From Ardenticatenia bacterium (GTDB lineage Bacteria; Chloroflexota; Anaerolineae; Aggregatilineales; Ch27), in NCBI GenBank assembly GCA_026983935.1, contig JALSTC010000582.1:1-10080 (forward strand): 10,080 nt of DNA, read 5' to 3'. A model generated the notes under the pieces. The model saw only the letters and a program-made list of their open reading frames with translations, was not told the origin of the DNA and did no database searches. This document shows, one piece after another, positions 1-6,121 of the stretch. Each line of letters opens with the position of its first letter. Positions within the stretch are counted from its first letter, which is position 1. The translations under genes and the position numbers were made by a program.

Positions 1-1524
1 ATGTGGGCCACCGATGTTCTTGCCGGTAGATCCGCTGGCCTTCCAGCCGCCGAAAGTCTGGATGCCGGGCCATGCGCCCGTCGTCGCGCCTGCGGCGCGG
101 TTGACGTAGACCACGCCCGCTTCGATGCGGTCATAGAACGTCTCGATTTCTTCTTCCACCTGGCTGAAGAAGCCCGCCGTCAGGCCGTAGTCGGTGTCGT
201 TGGCCTTGTCCAGCGCCTCATCCAGCGTCTTGAACGTGCCCAGATACAGAATCGGGACGAACAGTTCCTGCTTGACCAGCTCGTGATCTTCCGGCAGGTC
301 GGTGATGATCGTCGGCTCGACATAGTAGCCGTTGGCGAATAGGCCGTCCGTCAGAACATTGCCGCCGTAGAGCACCGTGCCGTCGGCTCTGGCTTTCTCG
401 GCATAACGTTTGAAGTTGTCGCGGGCGTGGGCGTTGACCACCGGCCCCATGAATGTGGCACGATCACGGGGATCGCCCACAATGACGATTTCCTTTGTCT
501 TGGCGAGCAGCTTCTCCAGGAAAGTGTCTTTGACGTCCTCATGCACATACACCCGCGAGCACGCCGAGCACTTTTGCCCATCCATGCCGAAGGCGGCACG
601 CATGACACCCATCGCAGCCACGTCCAGGTCGGCGCTGGGCATGACGATGGCGGGATTCTTACCGCCCATTTCCACAATGGTGGGTTTGGGGTACTTCTTG
701 GCAAACCGCTTGTAGACCATGTTGTAGCCGACATCATAGCTGCCGGTGAATGTGATGCCGTCCACGCCCGGATTGTCAATCAGTTCCGCCCCGACCGAGC
801 CGCCGCCGCCCGTCACATAATTGAGGGCTTTGACCGGGATGCCCGCCTCATGGAAAAGCTCGGTGACTTTCAACCCGATGAAGGGCGTATCGGAGGAGTA
901 TTTCCAGACGACGGTATTGCCCATCACCAGCGCTGCTGCCGCCGGGCCTACGGCCAGCGCCATCGGGAAATTGAAGGGTGAGATCACGGCCCAGACGCCG
1001 TAGGGCCGCAGCACGCTGAAGTTCTCGTCTTTGGCCGGGTTGTATGACCCCATCTTGATATGGAAGCCCTGATGCTCCCGCATCATCTTGGCGTACCAGC
1101 GGATCAGGTCGGCGGATTCTTCCACCTCGCCCAGCGCCTCGATGCGGTTCTTGCCCATTTCCATGACCATCAGCGCCGCCAGATCATACACGCGCTCGCT
1201 GATCAGGTTCGCCACATCTTCCAGAATCTCGCAGCGCTTCTCCCAGGGCGTGTGGCTCCAGTCCGGGAATGCCTCGCGGGCGGCAGCGATGGCGTCCTTT
1301 GAGTCATCGCGTGTGCCGCGCTGGAAGTGCCCGATGAGAATGTTCGTGTCAATCGGGCTGCGATCCTCGAAGGTTGGCCTGCCGGAACGCCTTTCCCCGC
1401 CAATAAGCATGGGGTGTGTCTGGCCGAACTCGGCGGTCAGCCGTTCGATGGCCTTCTCAAACTCGAGATGCAGTTCTTCGTTATCTGCGGAAAGTGTCGT
1501 GTAGGTGATCTTGGTCTTAGCCAT
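1..1524 (-). CDS. pruA: Probable L-glutamate gamma-semialdehyde (1-pyrroline-5-carboxylate) dehydrogenase, C-terminus cut by the window edge
   Basis: Aldehyde dehydrogenase superfamily enzyme predicted to oxidise glutamate semialdehyde/P5C to glutamate with NAD+, the last step of proline (and arginine/ornithine) breakdown, in the cytoplasm. 508 residues are visible with no stop; relatives are about 515-530 residues, so only a short tail is missing. Visible landmarks are SPFNFP with catalytic-site Asn185, the nucleotide-binding FTGSYDVG, general-base Glu285 in VEMGGK, and catalytic Cys319 in DGQKCSACSR, a signature typical of RocA/PutA-type P5C dehydrogenases. The region near the C-terminus carries VNRAAGATTGAWPG and FGGWKASGSTGK. 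The ATG at 1524-1522 is preceded by AAGGAG with a 9-nt spacer. The usual ALDH EEIFGP motif reads QELFVP here, a mild oddity. A different semialdehyde substrate cannot be excluded. The gene faces away from the tRNA gene and is the only member of its pathway in view. Confidence 0.85.
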   Translation of the reverse strand, partial: MAKTKITYTTLSADNEELHLEFEKAIERLTAEFGQTHPMLIGGERRSGRPTFEDRSPIDTNILIGHFQRGTRDDSKDAIAAAREAFPDWSHTPWEKRCEILEDVANLISERVYDLAALMVMEMGKNRIEALGEVEESADLIRWYAKMMREHQGFHIKMGSYNPAKDENFSVLRPYGVWAVISPFNFPMALAVGPAAAALVMGNTVVWKYSSDTPFIGLKVTELFHEAGIPVKALNYVTGGGGSVGAELIDNPGVDGITFTGSYDVGYNMVYKRFAKKYPKPTIVEMGGKNPAIVMPSADLDVAAMGVMRAAFGMDGQKCSACSRVYVHEDVKDTFLEKLLAKTKEIVIVGDPRDRATFMGPVVNAHARDNFKRYAEKARADGTVLYGGNVLTDGLFANGYYVEPTIITDLPEDHELVKQELFVPILYLGTFKTLDEALDKANDTDYGLTAGFFSQVEEEIETFYDRIEAGVVYVNRAAGATTGAWPGIQTFGGWKASGSTGKNIGGPH

Positions 1525-1533
1525 AACACATAG

Positions 1534-1539
1534 CTCCTT
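1534..1539 (-). promoter_or_regulatory. Ribosome binding site of the P5C dehydrogenase gene
   Basis: On the minus strand AAGGAG lies 9 nt before the ATG at 1524. This is a good Shine-Dalgarno match and fixes the start. Confidence 0.7.
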
Positions 1540-1635
1540 ATATCAACAGGCCGCCGTCGCGCGATGCATTCTTGGGGCAGGGGCCTTGAAGTTGTAAACG
1601 CACAGATCTGCACTGGCCTAACTCGCACATAGTGG

Positions 1636-1664
1636 ATTATGTAACATACACAAGGGCTTTGCAA
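1636..1664 (-). promoter_or_regulatory. Candidate sigma70-type promoter of the P5C dehydrogenase gene
   Basis: Read on the minus strand, a -35 TTGCAA (1664-1659, 4 of 6 matches) is followed by a 17-nt spacer and a -10 CATAAT (1641-1636, 5 of 6). Transcription would start near 1629, giving a leader of about 105 nt. An 11-bp palindrome (TATGT-A-ACATA, 1638-1648) overlaps the -10 and could be an operator. The promoter is inferred from the sequence only. Confidence 0.45.
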
Positions 1665-1752
1665 TATGCTGGACGTCGAAAAATCCCGGACGAGTGTCCA
1701 CAATTGAGGCCATCGCCACGTACCAAAAACCCTGTACCAATTGGCCGCTTTG

Positions 1753-1761
1753 TGCTATGAT
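1753..1761 (+). promoter_or_regulatory. Candidate extended -10 promoter of tRNA-Lys
   Basis: TGC followed by TATGAT (1756-1761, 5 of 6 matches) forms an extended -10 element. Its start point near 1768 would leave a 5' leader of only about 7 nt before the tRNA. The -35 region (around 1733-1738, TGTACC) is a poor match, which an extended -10 can tolerate. Confidence 0.45.
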
Positions 1762-1774
1762 AAGCGATGTACAC

Positions 1775-1849
1775 GGGCGCGTAGCTCAATGGTAGAGCAG
1801 GGGCCTTTTAAGCCTTTGGTTGGGGGTTCGAGTCCCTCCGCGCTCACCA
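1775..1849 (+). tRNA. tRNA-Lys (anticodon TTT), CCA encoded
   Basis: The cloverleaf folds completely. The acceptor stem is 1775-1781 with 1839-1845 (one G-U). The D stem is 1784-1787 with 1795-1798, and its loop contains GG. The anticodon stem is 1800-1804 with 1812-1816 (two G-U pairs at its outer end). The seven-base loop CTTTTAA places TTT at positions 34-36. The variable loop is five bases. The T stem is 1822-1826 with 1834-1838 and the loop is TTCGAGT. The discriminator A (1846) is followed by a genomically encoded CCA (1847-1849). The anticodon reads AAA and AAG lysine codons. It is a single tRNA gene with its own promoter and terminator, not part of an array. Confidence 0.96.
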
Positions 1850-1858
1850 GATCAGCCG

Positions 1859-1890
1859 CTCTCACTGCATGAAGTGGGAGTCTTTTTATT
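1859..1890 (+). terminator. Rho-independent terminator of tRNA-Lys
   Basis: An 8-bp stem CTCTCACT (1859-1866) pairs with AGTGGGAG (1873-1880) with one G-U, around a 6-nt loop. It is followed by the T-rich tract TCTTTTTATT. It lies 10 nt after the tRNA CCA end. Confidence 0.8.
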
Positions 1891-1911
1891 GATGGTGTGG
1901 TGTAGAATCAA

Positions 1912-1941
1912 GCAGGCCTCCGCTGTAACAGGGAGGCCTGC
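1912..1941. terminator. Strong perfect hairpin between tRNA-Lys and the surface-protein gene
   Basis: A perfect 10-bp inverted repeat, GCAGGCCTCC and GGAGGCCTGC, encloses a 10-nt loop that itself contains CTG/CAG. A 2-nt bulge allows a few more base pairs at the outer end. It begins 34 nt beyond the stop codon of the minus-strand surface-protein gene, so it probably terminates that transcript or stabilises its 3' end. The downstream tract on the minus strand (TTGATTCTAC) is only weakly T-rich. It could also be a back-up terminator for the tRNA transcript. Confidence 0.55.
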
Positions 1942-1975
1942 GCTTGTATTTATCGTGGCGCACACTGCCCGATGA

Positions 1976-3670
1976 TCAGGCGGATCGGCGCCTCCTGATA
2001 CCGATCACCCCCAGCGTCACCAGACCGACGCCCAGCCCCAGGGCCAGAAGTCCGAGGAGTATGGCCCCCTGTTCGCCGGGTGGGTAGCCTGTATTGGGCA
2101 GGGTTGTGATTACGCCGATGGACGCCGTCCGGGATTGCGGCGGGCATCCGCTGACGCTGATCGTAGCGCTGTTGGCAGTGCCCGGATTGGCTGCCCCGGG
2201 AAGTGTTGCCCCTTTGAAGGTGAGCACCAGCGTTTCGAAGGGGGCCATCTGCCCGACATCAAAGGTGACGTTCAGCCCGCTGACGGTGCTCCCGGGGATG
2301 CTGCGGCTGGCCGCCGGGTCGGATATGCTGGCGAACAGGCTGCCGTCGAGTGCAGCGGAGATCACCACACCGTTGAGCGTATCGCCGCCGGTGTTGCGGG
2401 CCGTGAGGGTCCATTCCACCGTCCCGCCGGGGATGACTGTCGGCGGGTCGCCGACCAGTGTGAGGTCGGGAAGGAAGGGGCAGGTTTGCTGCCCGCCGCT
2501 GGCTGGCTGTGAGACGCCGCTGCCGCCACCGGTGCCGCCACCGGCGCCGCCGACCGCTGTAGGTATGGGCGTGGGCGTGGACGTTGGTACGCCTGCCGGT
2601 GTATTGGTGGGTGTAGGGGTCGGGGTTGCTGTCGGCGGCTGGACGGCCAGCGGAATACTGGCGGCGAGCATGAACCACGCGCCGCTGGCTCCCTGGCTGG
2701 GGCCGCCTGCCTGGTACAGGAACGTCTGTATTTGAAAAACGGCATACTCATCGTTGGCGGGGATATTCAGTGTGTTTCTGTAGGTGTCCCACTCGTCACC
2801 ATCGGAATCGAAAAATGGGCTTGGGTTGGCCGGGTCTGGCACGCCGGTGTCAGGCCCTGTAATTTTTGTGGCGTCCGGTGACAGGTTGCTCAGCGGTGGG
2901 CCTAAGGGTGAAACGTCAAAGAGGCGGGCGGGTGGCGCGCCTGTGCCGGTTTCCTCCCAAAGCGTATGTGTACGTTCTCCCGGACCCGGCTGGTTGGGAT
3001 TGGCCCCGATACCGGTGGCAAACATGATATAGCTCATCGTGCGGTCTGCCGCGGCTGCCGTGAACGTGAAGGAAGACGCCTCGCTGTGATGCTGATTTTG
3101 TGGACTGGCGTTTGAGGGGAAGAAGATATCCAGTCCATCACGGATGATGATACGGTTGTTCTGGCCTGGATCGTTGTAGACCACGATCAGCCCCGCGCCA
3201 TCTTCGTTTGCAATGCTGAAGTTGGTGACGGTGTATGTGTGGTTGCCCTGCAGCACCTGTGCAGTGACATCTGCGACATAGGTGAAGCGTGTGTTGGTCT
3301 GGAACCAGGGCTCAGAGTAGGTGCTGGTTGCAGTGATAGGGACGACTGGACTGCCATCCACCGATAGATCAACCGTGTTGTCACCGGTGCCGGTTTCAAA
3401 ACCCGCCCAGTAAAGATAGGCAGCGACCGGCGTGCCGGGCACGTTGAGGGTGATTGTTCCGGTGGCATCGGATTCCATGCCATCCCCGGCAGCGACCAGG
3501 CTGTAGGCACCGCTCTGATCGAAGCGAACGTTGGTCAGCCCTTCCGGCGCGGGGTCGGCATCAGCATTTATCAGTTGGGGAGCCGGAGCCAGATATAGGG
3601 CCAGCAGGAGCAGCAGCACCCCGTAAAGTGTCGGGTGCTTGAGCAGATGAAGTGTATTTACTTTTGGCAT
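1976..3670 (-). CDS. LPNTG-anchored secreted surface protein (sortase substrate) with a DUF11-like domain
   Basis: A 564-residue exported protein predicted to be covalently attached to the cell envelope. A signal peptide covers about residues 1-36 (KHP, then a hydrophobic run, then likely cleavage after INA). Residues 45-340 form a beta-rich N-terminal region with AYLYWAGFE and GAGLIVVYNDP motifs. This resembles DUF3344-like surface domains, a tentative comparison. An acidic DSDGDEWD loop at 288-295 may bind calcium. A Thr/Pro linker spans 345-372 and a Gly-rich stretch 373-394. A DUF11/CARDB-like beta domain (about 398-508) is flanked by the only two cysteines, Cys397 and Cys509. The C-terminus is a textbook sorting signal: LPNTG at 524-528, a membrane helix at about 536-558, then RRRR. 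The ATG at 3670 has a modest AGGA 10 nt upstream. The sortase gene lies 256 bp upstream on the same strand. Ligand and function are unknown. Confidence 0.88.
   Translation of the reverse strand: MPKVNTLHLLKHPTLYGVLLLLLALYLAPAPQLINADADPAPEGLTNVRFDQSGAYSLVAAGDGMESDATGTITLNVPGTPVAAYLYWAGFETGTGDNTVDLSVDGSPVVPITATSTYSEPWFQTNTRFTYVADVTAQVLQGNHTYTVTNFSIANEDGAGLIVVYNDPGQNNRIIIRDGLDIFFPSNASPQNQHHSEASSFTFTAAAADRTMSYIMFATGIGANPNQPGPGERTHTLWEETGTGAPPARLFDVSPLGPPLSNLSPDATKITGPDTGVPDPANPSPFFDSDGDEWDTYRNTLNIPANDEYAVFQIQTFLYQAGGPSQGASGAWFMLAASIPLAVQPPTATPTPTPTNTPAGVPTSTPTPIPTAVGGAGGGTGGGSGVSQPASGGQQTCPFLPDLTLVGDPPTVIPGGTVEWTLTARNTGGDTLNGVVISAALDGSLFASISDPAASRSIPGSTVSGLNVTFDVGQMAPFETLVLTFKGATLPGAANPGTANSATISVSGCPPQSRTASIGVITTLPNTGYPPGEQGAILLGLLALGLGVGLVTLGVIGIRRRRSA
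2489..2638 (-). repeat. Low-complexity linker: Thr/Pro run followed by a Gly-rich run
   Basis: These bases encode residues 345-394 of the surface protein. The first part is a TPTPTPTNTP-type linker (2555-2638). The second is Gly-rich and contains a perfect 12-bp tandem duplication, TGCCGCCACCGG at 2521-2532 and 2533-2544. It is probably a flexible, wall-spanning spacer whose length may vary between strains by slippage. Confidence 0.7.
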
Positions 3671-3869
3671 AGGATTTTATTCCTGTCATAAATTGAATAC
3701 AAAAACATTCAAAGCAGCGTTGGAGAATGTAGTACAAGCTGCGTTAATTTAGCAGATTTGGCAGTCAGTGTACCTTGATTAAGGACATTGGATGTGAAAA
3801 ATTCATAAAATCCCCCGAATTACTCCTTTTTGGGTCTGGAAGTGTGCAACAGTAGATATTCTTAGTATA

Positions 3870-3889
3870 CCCCGCGCACACGTCCGGGG
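3870..3889 (-). terminator. Weak GC-rich hairpin downstream of the sortase gene
   Basis: CCCCG (3870-3874) and CGGGG (3885-3889) can form a 5-bp stem 38 nt after the sortase stop codon. There is no T-tract after it on the minus strand (TATACTAAG follows). Termination here is therefore doubtful and read-through into the surface-protein gene is plausible. In the rest of the 3671-3926 gap I see no convincing promoter for the surface-protein gene, only AT-rich DNA with short inverted repeats (TTGAAT/ATTCAA at 3693-3712; ACATTC/GAATGT at 3705-3730). Confidence 0.25.
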
Positions 3890-3926
3890 CTAACAAGAAG
3901 AACAACGGCGTGGAGGGACCACCTGC

Positions 3927-4580
3927 TCATTCTGCAGGCAGAGGCTCTGCGACAACGATCAGGCGGCTCTGATACTGTTGGGCTTCATAATCCCAGTTGT
4001 CGCAGGTGATCAGAGTCAGCCGCGGTGTACCATCCTGGGCGACATATTCCATTGCCTGAGGGTCGGCTTCTTCAATGGCCGTGACCACGTAGACTGTCTC
4101 GCGTCCGTCCTCTCCCAGAATGATCTGGTCACCGATCTGCGCCTCAAACAGATAGGCAAAAGGGCCGGGGGTCCCGAAGGCAGATTCGACGTGTCCGGCC
4201 AGGACGACGTTCCCCCCTGGCTCGCCAATCCAGGCTGTGCCTTCCAGATGGCCGACCGAATCGCCCAGATAGCGCGTTTCCCAGCTCTCGCGGGTGCGGG
4301 CGGCGTTGATGATGGGCGAGGTCAGCCGTGCACCGGGGAAAGTAATGGTGCGCACCGGCGCATGAGGGGCCGGGGTGGGTGTAGGCAGCACATCGCTGCT
4401 GCTCAGGCTCTGGGGCATGGTTGGCGTCACGCCGGGAGGAATGGTAGGCGGGGGCGGCGGGGCTGACGTCTGGCTGATCTGCTGCCAGCCCAGAACGATC
4501 AGGATCACCCCAACGCTGAGCAGCAGCAGTTGTGGCAGGCCAATTCGACGGCGGCGGGGGCGCTGGTAAGGTGAGCGCAT
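3927..4580 (-). CDS. Sortase, membrane-anchored cysteine transpeptidase
   Basis: A 217-residue sortase that would cut the LPXTG-type signal of a secreted protein between Thr and Gly and join it to an envelope nucleophile, acting on the outer face of the membrane. It has a basic N-terminus (RPRRRR), one membrane helix (about 13-32) and a Pro/Thr-rich stalk (40-75), followed by the catalytic barrel. The three catalytic residues are visible: His130 in VLAGHVES, Cys193 in LTLITCDNW and Arg206 in QSRLIVVAE, with normal spacing. The His is followed by Val-Glu-Ser, not Arg as in many class D/E enzymes. The motif and the later GTPGPFAYL recall class F or unclassified Chloroflexota sortases, so I give no class. 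AGGAG lies 5 nt before the ATG. Its likely substrate is the LPNTG protein encoded directly downstream. Confidence 0.92.
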   Translation of the reverse strand: MRSPYQRPRRRRIGLPQLLLLSVGVILIVLGWQQISQTSAPPPPPTIPPGVTPTMPQSLSSSDVLPTPTPAPHAPVRTITFPGARLTSPIINAARTRESWETRYLGDSVGHLEGTAWIGEPGGNVVLAGHVESAFGTPGPFAYLFEAQIGDQIILGEDGRETVYVVTAIEEADPQAMEYVAQDGTPRLTLITCDNWDYEAQQYQSRLIVVAEPLPAE

Positions 4581-4585
4581 GTCTT

Positions 4586-4590
4586 CTCCT
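4586..4590 (-). promoter_or_regulatory. Ribosome binding site of the sortase gene
   Basis: AGGAG on the minus strand with a 5-nt spacer to the ATG at 4580. It is much stronger than the site before the surface-protein gene. Confidence 0.7.
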
Positions 4591-4630
4591 GCCGGGTAGG
4601 CATGTATGTGCGGCTTAACGATGGCCCACT

Positions 4631-4659
4631 ATTTTACCGGGATCGCGGGCGATTTTCTA
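4631..4659 (-). promoter_or_regulatory. Candidate sortase promoter
   Basis: Read on the minus strand, TAGAAA (4659-4654, 4 of 6 to TTGACA), a 17-nt spacer and TAAAAT (4636-4631, 5 of 6 to TATAAT). The predicted start is near 4624, giving a leader of about 44 nt. The inverted repeat at 4634-4687 overlaps the -10. Confidence 0.4.
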
Positions 4660-4687
4660 TGGATTCCGTCTGCGAAAGACCCGGTAA
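4634..4687. repeat. 8-bp perfect inverted repeat, possible operator pair
   Basis: TTACCGGG (4634-4641) and CCCGGTAA (4680-4687) are perfect reverse complements separated by 38 bp. They flank the candidate sortase -35 and one arm overlaps its -10. The loop is long for an RNA hairpin, so two binding sites for a regulator are at least as likely as a stem. No regulator is known. Confidence 0.4.
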
Positions 4688-4783
4688 TGGTGTCATAGGT
4701 TTTGTGTGAGGAAATGGTTTGGATTTACAGGGGAGCTGGAGTCGTGGTTTTCCCAAAGAGAAGAACCATTGTAATATTGCCAA

Positions 4784-4789
4784 TATAAT
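4784..4789 (+). promoter_or_regulatory. Candidate -10 box of the winged-helix/AAA+ ATPase gene
   Basis: A perfect TATAAT lies 45 nt before the GTG start, giving a leader of about 40 nt. No good -35 hexamer is found at the right distance (AAGAAC at 17 nt), so the promoter may need an activator or an UP-type AT-rich region. Confidence 0.35.
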
Positions 4790-4834
4790 CCGTGTTTATG
4801 AGGCCTGCTAATGGGTAAGTGAGGATTTTGGGAC

Positions 4835-6121
4835 GTGGTGTTAAAAGAAGTTTCTTTAGACGATGTACTTGCCGCTGCGGAAACCCTGGAAGACCTGGGG
4901 ATTCCGGTGGCCATTGTGACCGATCTGCTGCTGCGGCTGCTTTACAGTGAAGGGCATGTCAGCCTGGGCCGGGCGGCAGAAATCACCCGCGTGCACGGGC
5001 GCGTGTTGGATAATGTGCTTCAGCAGATGCAGCACGAGCATATTGTCGAAGTCGCCTCGGCGGGAGCAGTGGGGCGTATGAGCTACGTGTATGCGCTCAG
5101 TGAAGCCGGGCGCGAGCGGGCGAAGGATGCATTTGAGCGCAGCCAGTATCTTGGCCCCGCCCCCGTCTCGCTGGAGCGTTATAACCTTGCCATTGAGCTC
5201 CAGACACAGAGTCGTGAGAAAGTGACGCCGGAGCAGGTGCAGCAAGCCCTGAGTGATATTGTGCTGCCGGAGAACTTCCACCGCCGGATCGGCCCGGCTA
5301 TCAATACCGGTCAGTCGCTGTTCCTTTATGGGCCGCCTGGCAACGGCAAGACCACGGTGGCGCAGGTGATCGCCCGCCTGATTGCCGCGGAAAGTCCGAT
5401 CTGGCTGCCGTTCGCGGTGACGGTGGGCGGCCAGATTATCACGATCTACGATCCCCTGATTCACCGTCTGGTGCCTGGTACTGCCGATAAGGGGACGACG
5501 GGCAGTCTTGGCGTAGATAAACGCTGGGCGCTGTTCGAGCGCCCGGCCGTCATGGCGGGTGGTGAACTGACAATGGCAGCGCTCGATCTGCGCTATGATC
5601 CGGTGGCCAAGTACTACGAAGCGCCGCTGCAGATGAAGGCCAACGGCGGGATGCTGCTCATTGACGACTTCGGGCGGCAGCAGGTCAGCCCGGCCCAGTT
5701 GTTGAACCGCTGGATCGTGCCGCTGGAGGCAGCGATTGATTTTCTGCGCCTGCAGACGGGCCAGACGATGGAGATTCCCTTTCGTCAGATGCTGGTCTTC
5801 AGCACGAACCTCGACCCGAACGATCTGGTGGATGATGCGTTCCTGAGGCGCATCCAGATGAAAGTACGGATTGACGCGCCCGATGAGCGCACGTACTACC
5901 AGATTTTTATGCAGATGTGTGAGCGGCTGAACATTCCCTTTGACCGGGAATCGTTCGTCTACCTGATCGGGGAGTGGTATCGCAGGCGCGGGTATGAGAT
6001 GCAGGCCGTCCATCCGCGCGATCTCCTGAATATCGTTGTGGCGTTGTGCGAATATGAGAGCAGGCCGCGCCAGCTCACACCGGAGCTTATCGAGGATGCC
6101 TGCCAGAACTATTTCGTGTAG
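4835..6121 (+). CDS. Winged-helix/AAA+ ATPase fusion protein of unknown role
   Basis: A 428-residue cytoplasmic ATPase. Residues about 25-105 look like a winged helix-turn-helix domain, with the recognition-helix region around TRVHGRVLDNVLQQM and a wing ending in YALSEAGRERA. After a linker comes an AAA+ domain: Walker A GPPGNGKTT (166-174), Walker B MLLIDDFG (273-280), sensor-1 Asn325 in VFSTN, a candidate arginine finger in AFLRRI (338-339) and a sensor-2 Arg395 in HPRDLLNIV. About 100 residues separate the Walker motifs, longer than the usual 50-60, which implies an insert. The GTG at 4835 follows GAGGA by 9 nt; a second GTG is at 4838. The family gives no clear substrate. It could be a remodelling ATPase with a DNA- or protein-binding head. 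The 3' end overlaps the convergent zinc-ribbon gene by 35 bp. Confidence 0.85.
   Translation: MVLKEVSLDDVLAAAETLEDLGIPVAIVTDLLLRLLYSEGHVSLGRAAEITRVHGRVLDNVLQQMQHEHIVEVASAGAVGRMSYVYALSEAGRERAKDAFERSQYLGPAPVSLERYNLAIELQTQSREKVTPEQVQQALSDIVLPENFHRRIGPAINTGQSLFLYGPPGNGKTTVAQVIARLIAAESPIWLPFAVTVGGQIITIYDPLIHRLVPGTADKGTTGSLGVDKRWALFERPAVMAGGELTMAALDLRYDPVAKYYEAPLQMKANGGMLLIDDFGRQQVSPAQLLNRWIVPLEAAIDFLRLQTGQTMEIPFRQMLVFSTNLDPNDLVDDAFLRRIQMKVRIDAPDERTYYQIFMQMCERLNIPFDRESFVYLIGEWYRRRGYEMQAVHPRDLLNIVVALCEYESRPRQLTPELIEDACQNYFV

Noticed and set aside
2489..2638. Repeat-rich stretch as a possible CRISPR or satellite array
   Set aside because: The repeats are degenerate codons of a Thr/Pro and Gly linker inside a coding region, with only one perfect 12-bp duplication and no spacer structure.
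2094..2735. Plus-strand open frame (213 codons) within the surface-protein gene
   Set aside because: It reads through the complement of the Thr/Pro and Gly linkers as Val/Gly repeats; the minus-strand frame carries the signal peptide and LPNTG anchor.
3685..3712. TTGAAT, 16 nt, TATGAC as a promoter for the surface-protein gene (minus strand)
   Set aside because: The start point would fall at or past the ribosome binding site at 3681-3684, leaving almost no leader, and both hexamers match at only 4 of 6 positions.
3671..3926. Small peptide frame in the sortase/surface-protein gap (minus strand, ATG followed by NFSHPMSLIKVH)
   Set aside because: Only 13 residues; the nearest AAGGAG is 17 nt from the ATG, too far to support translation.
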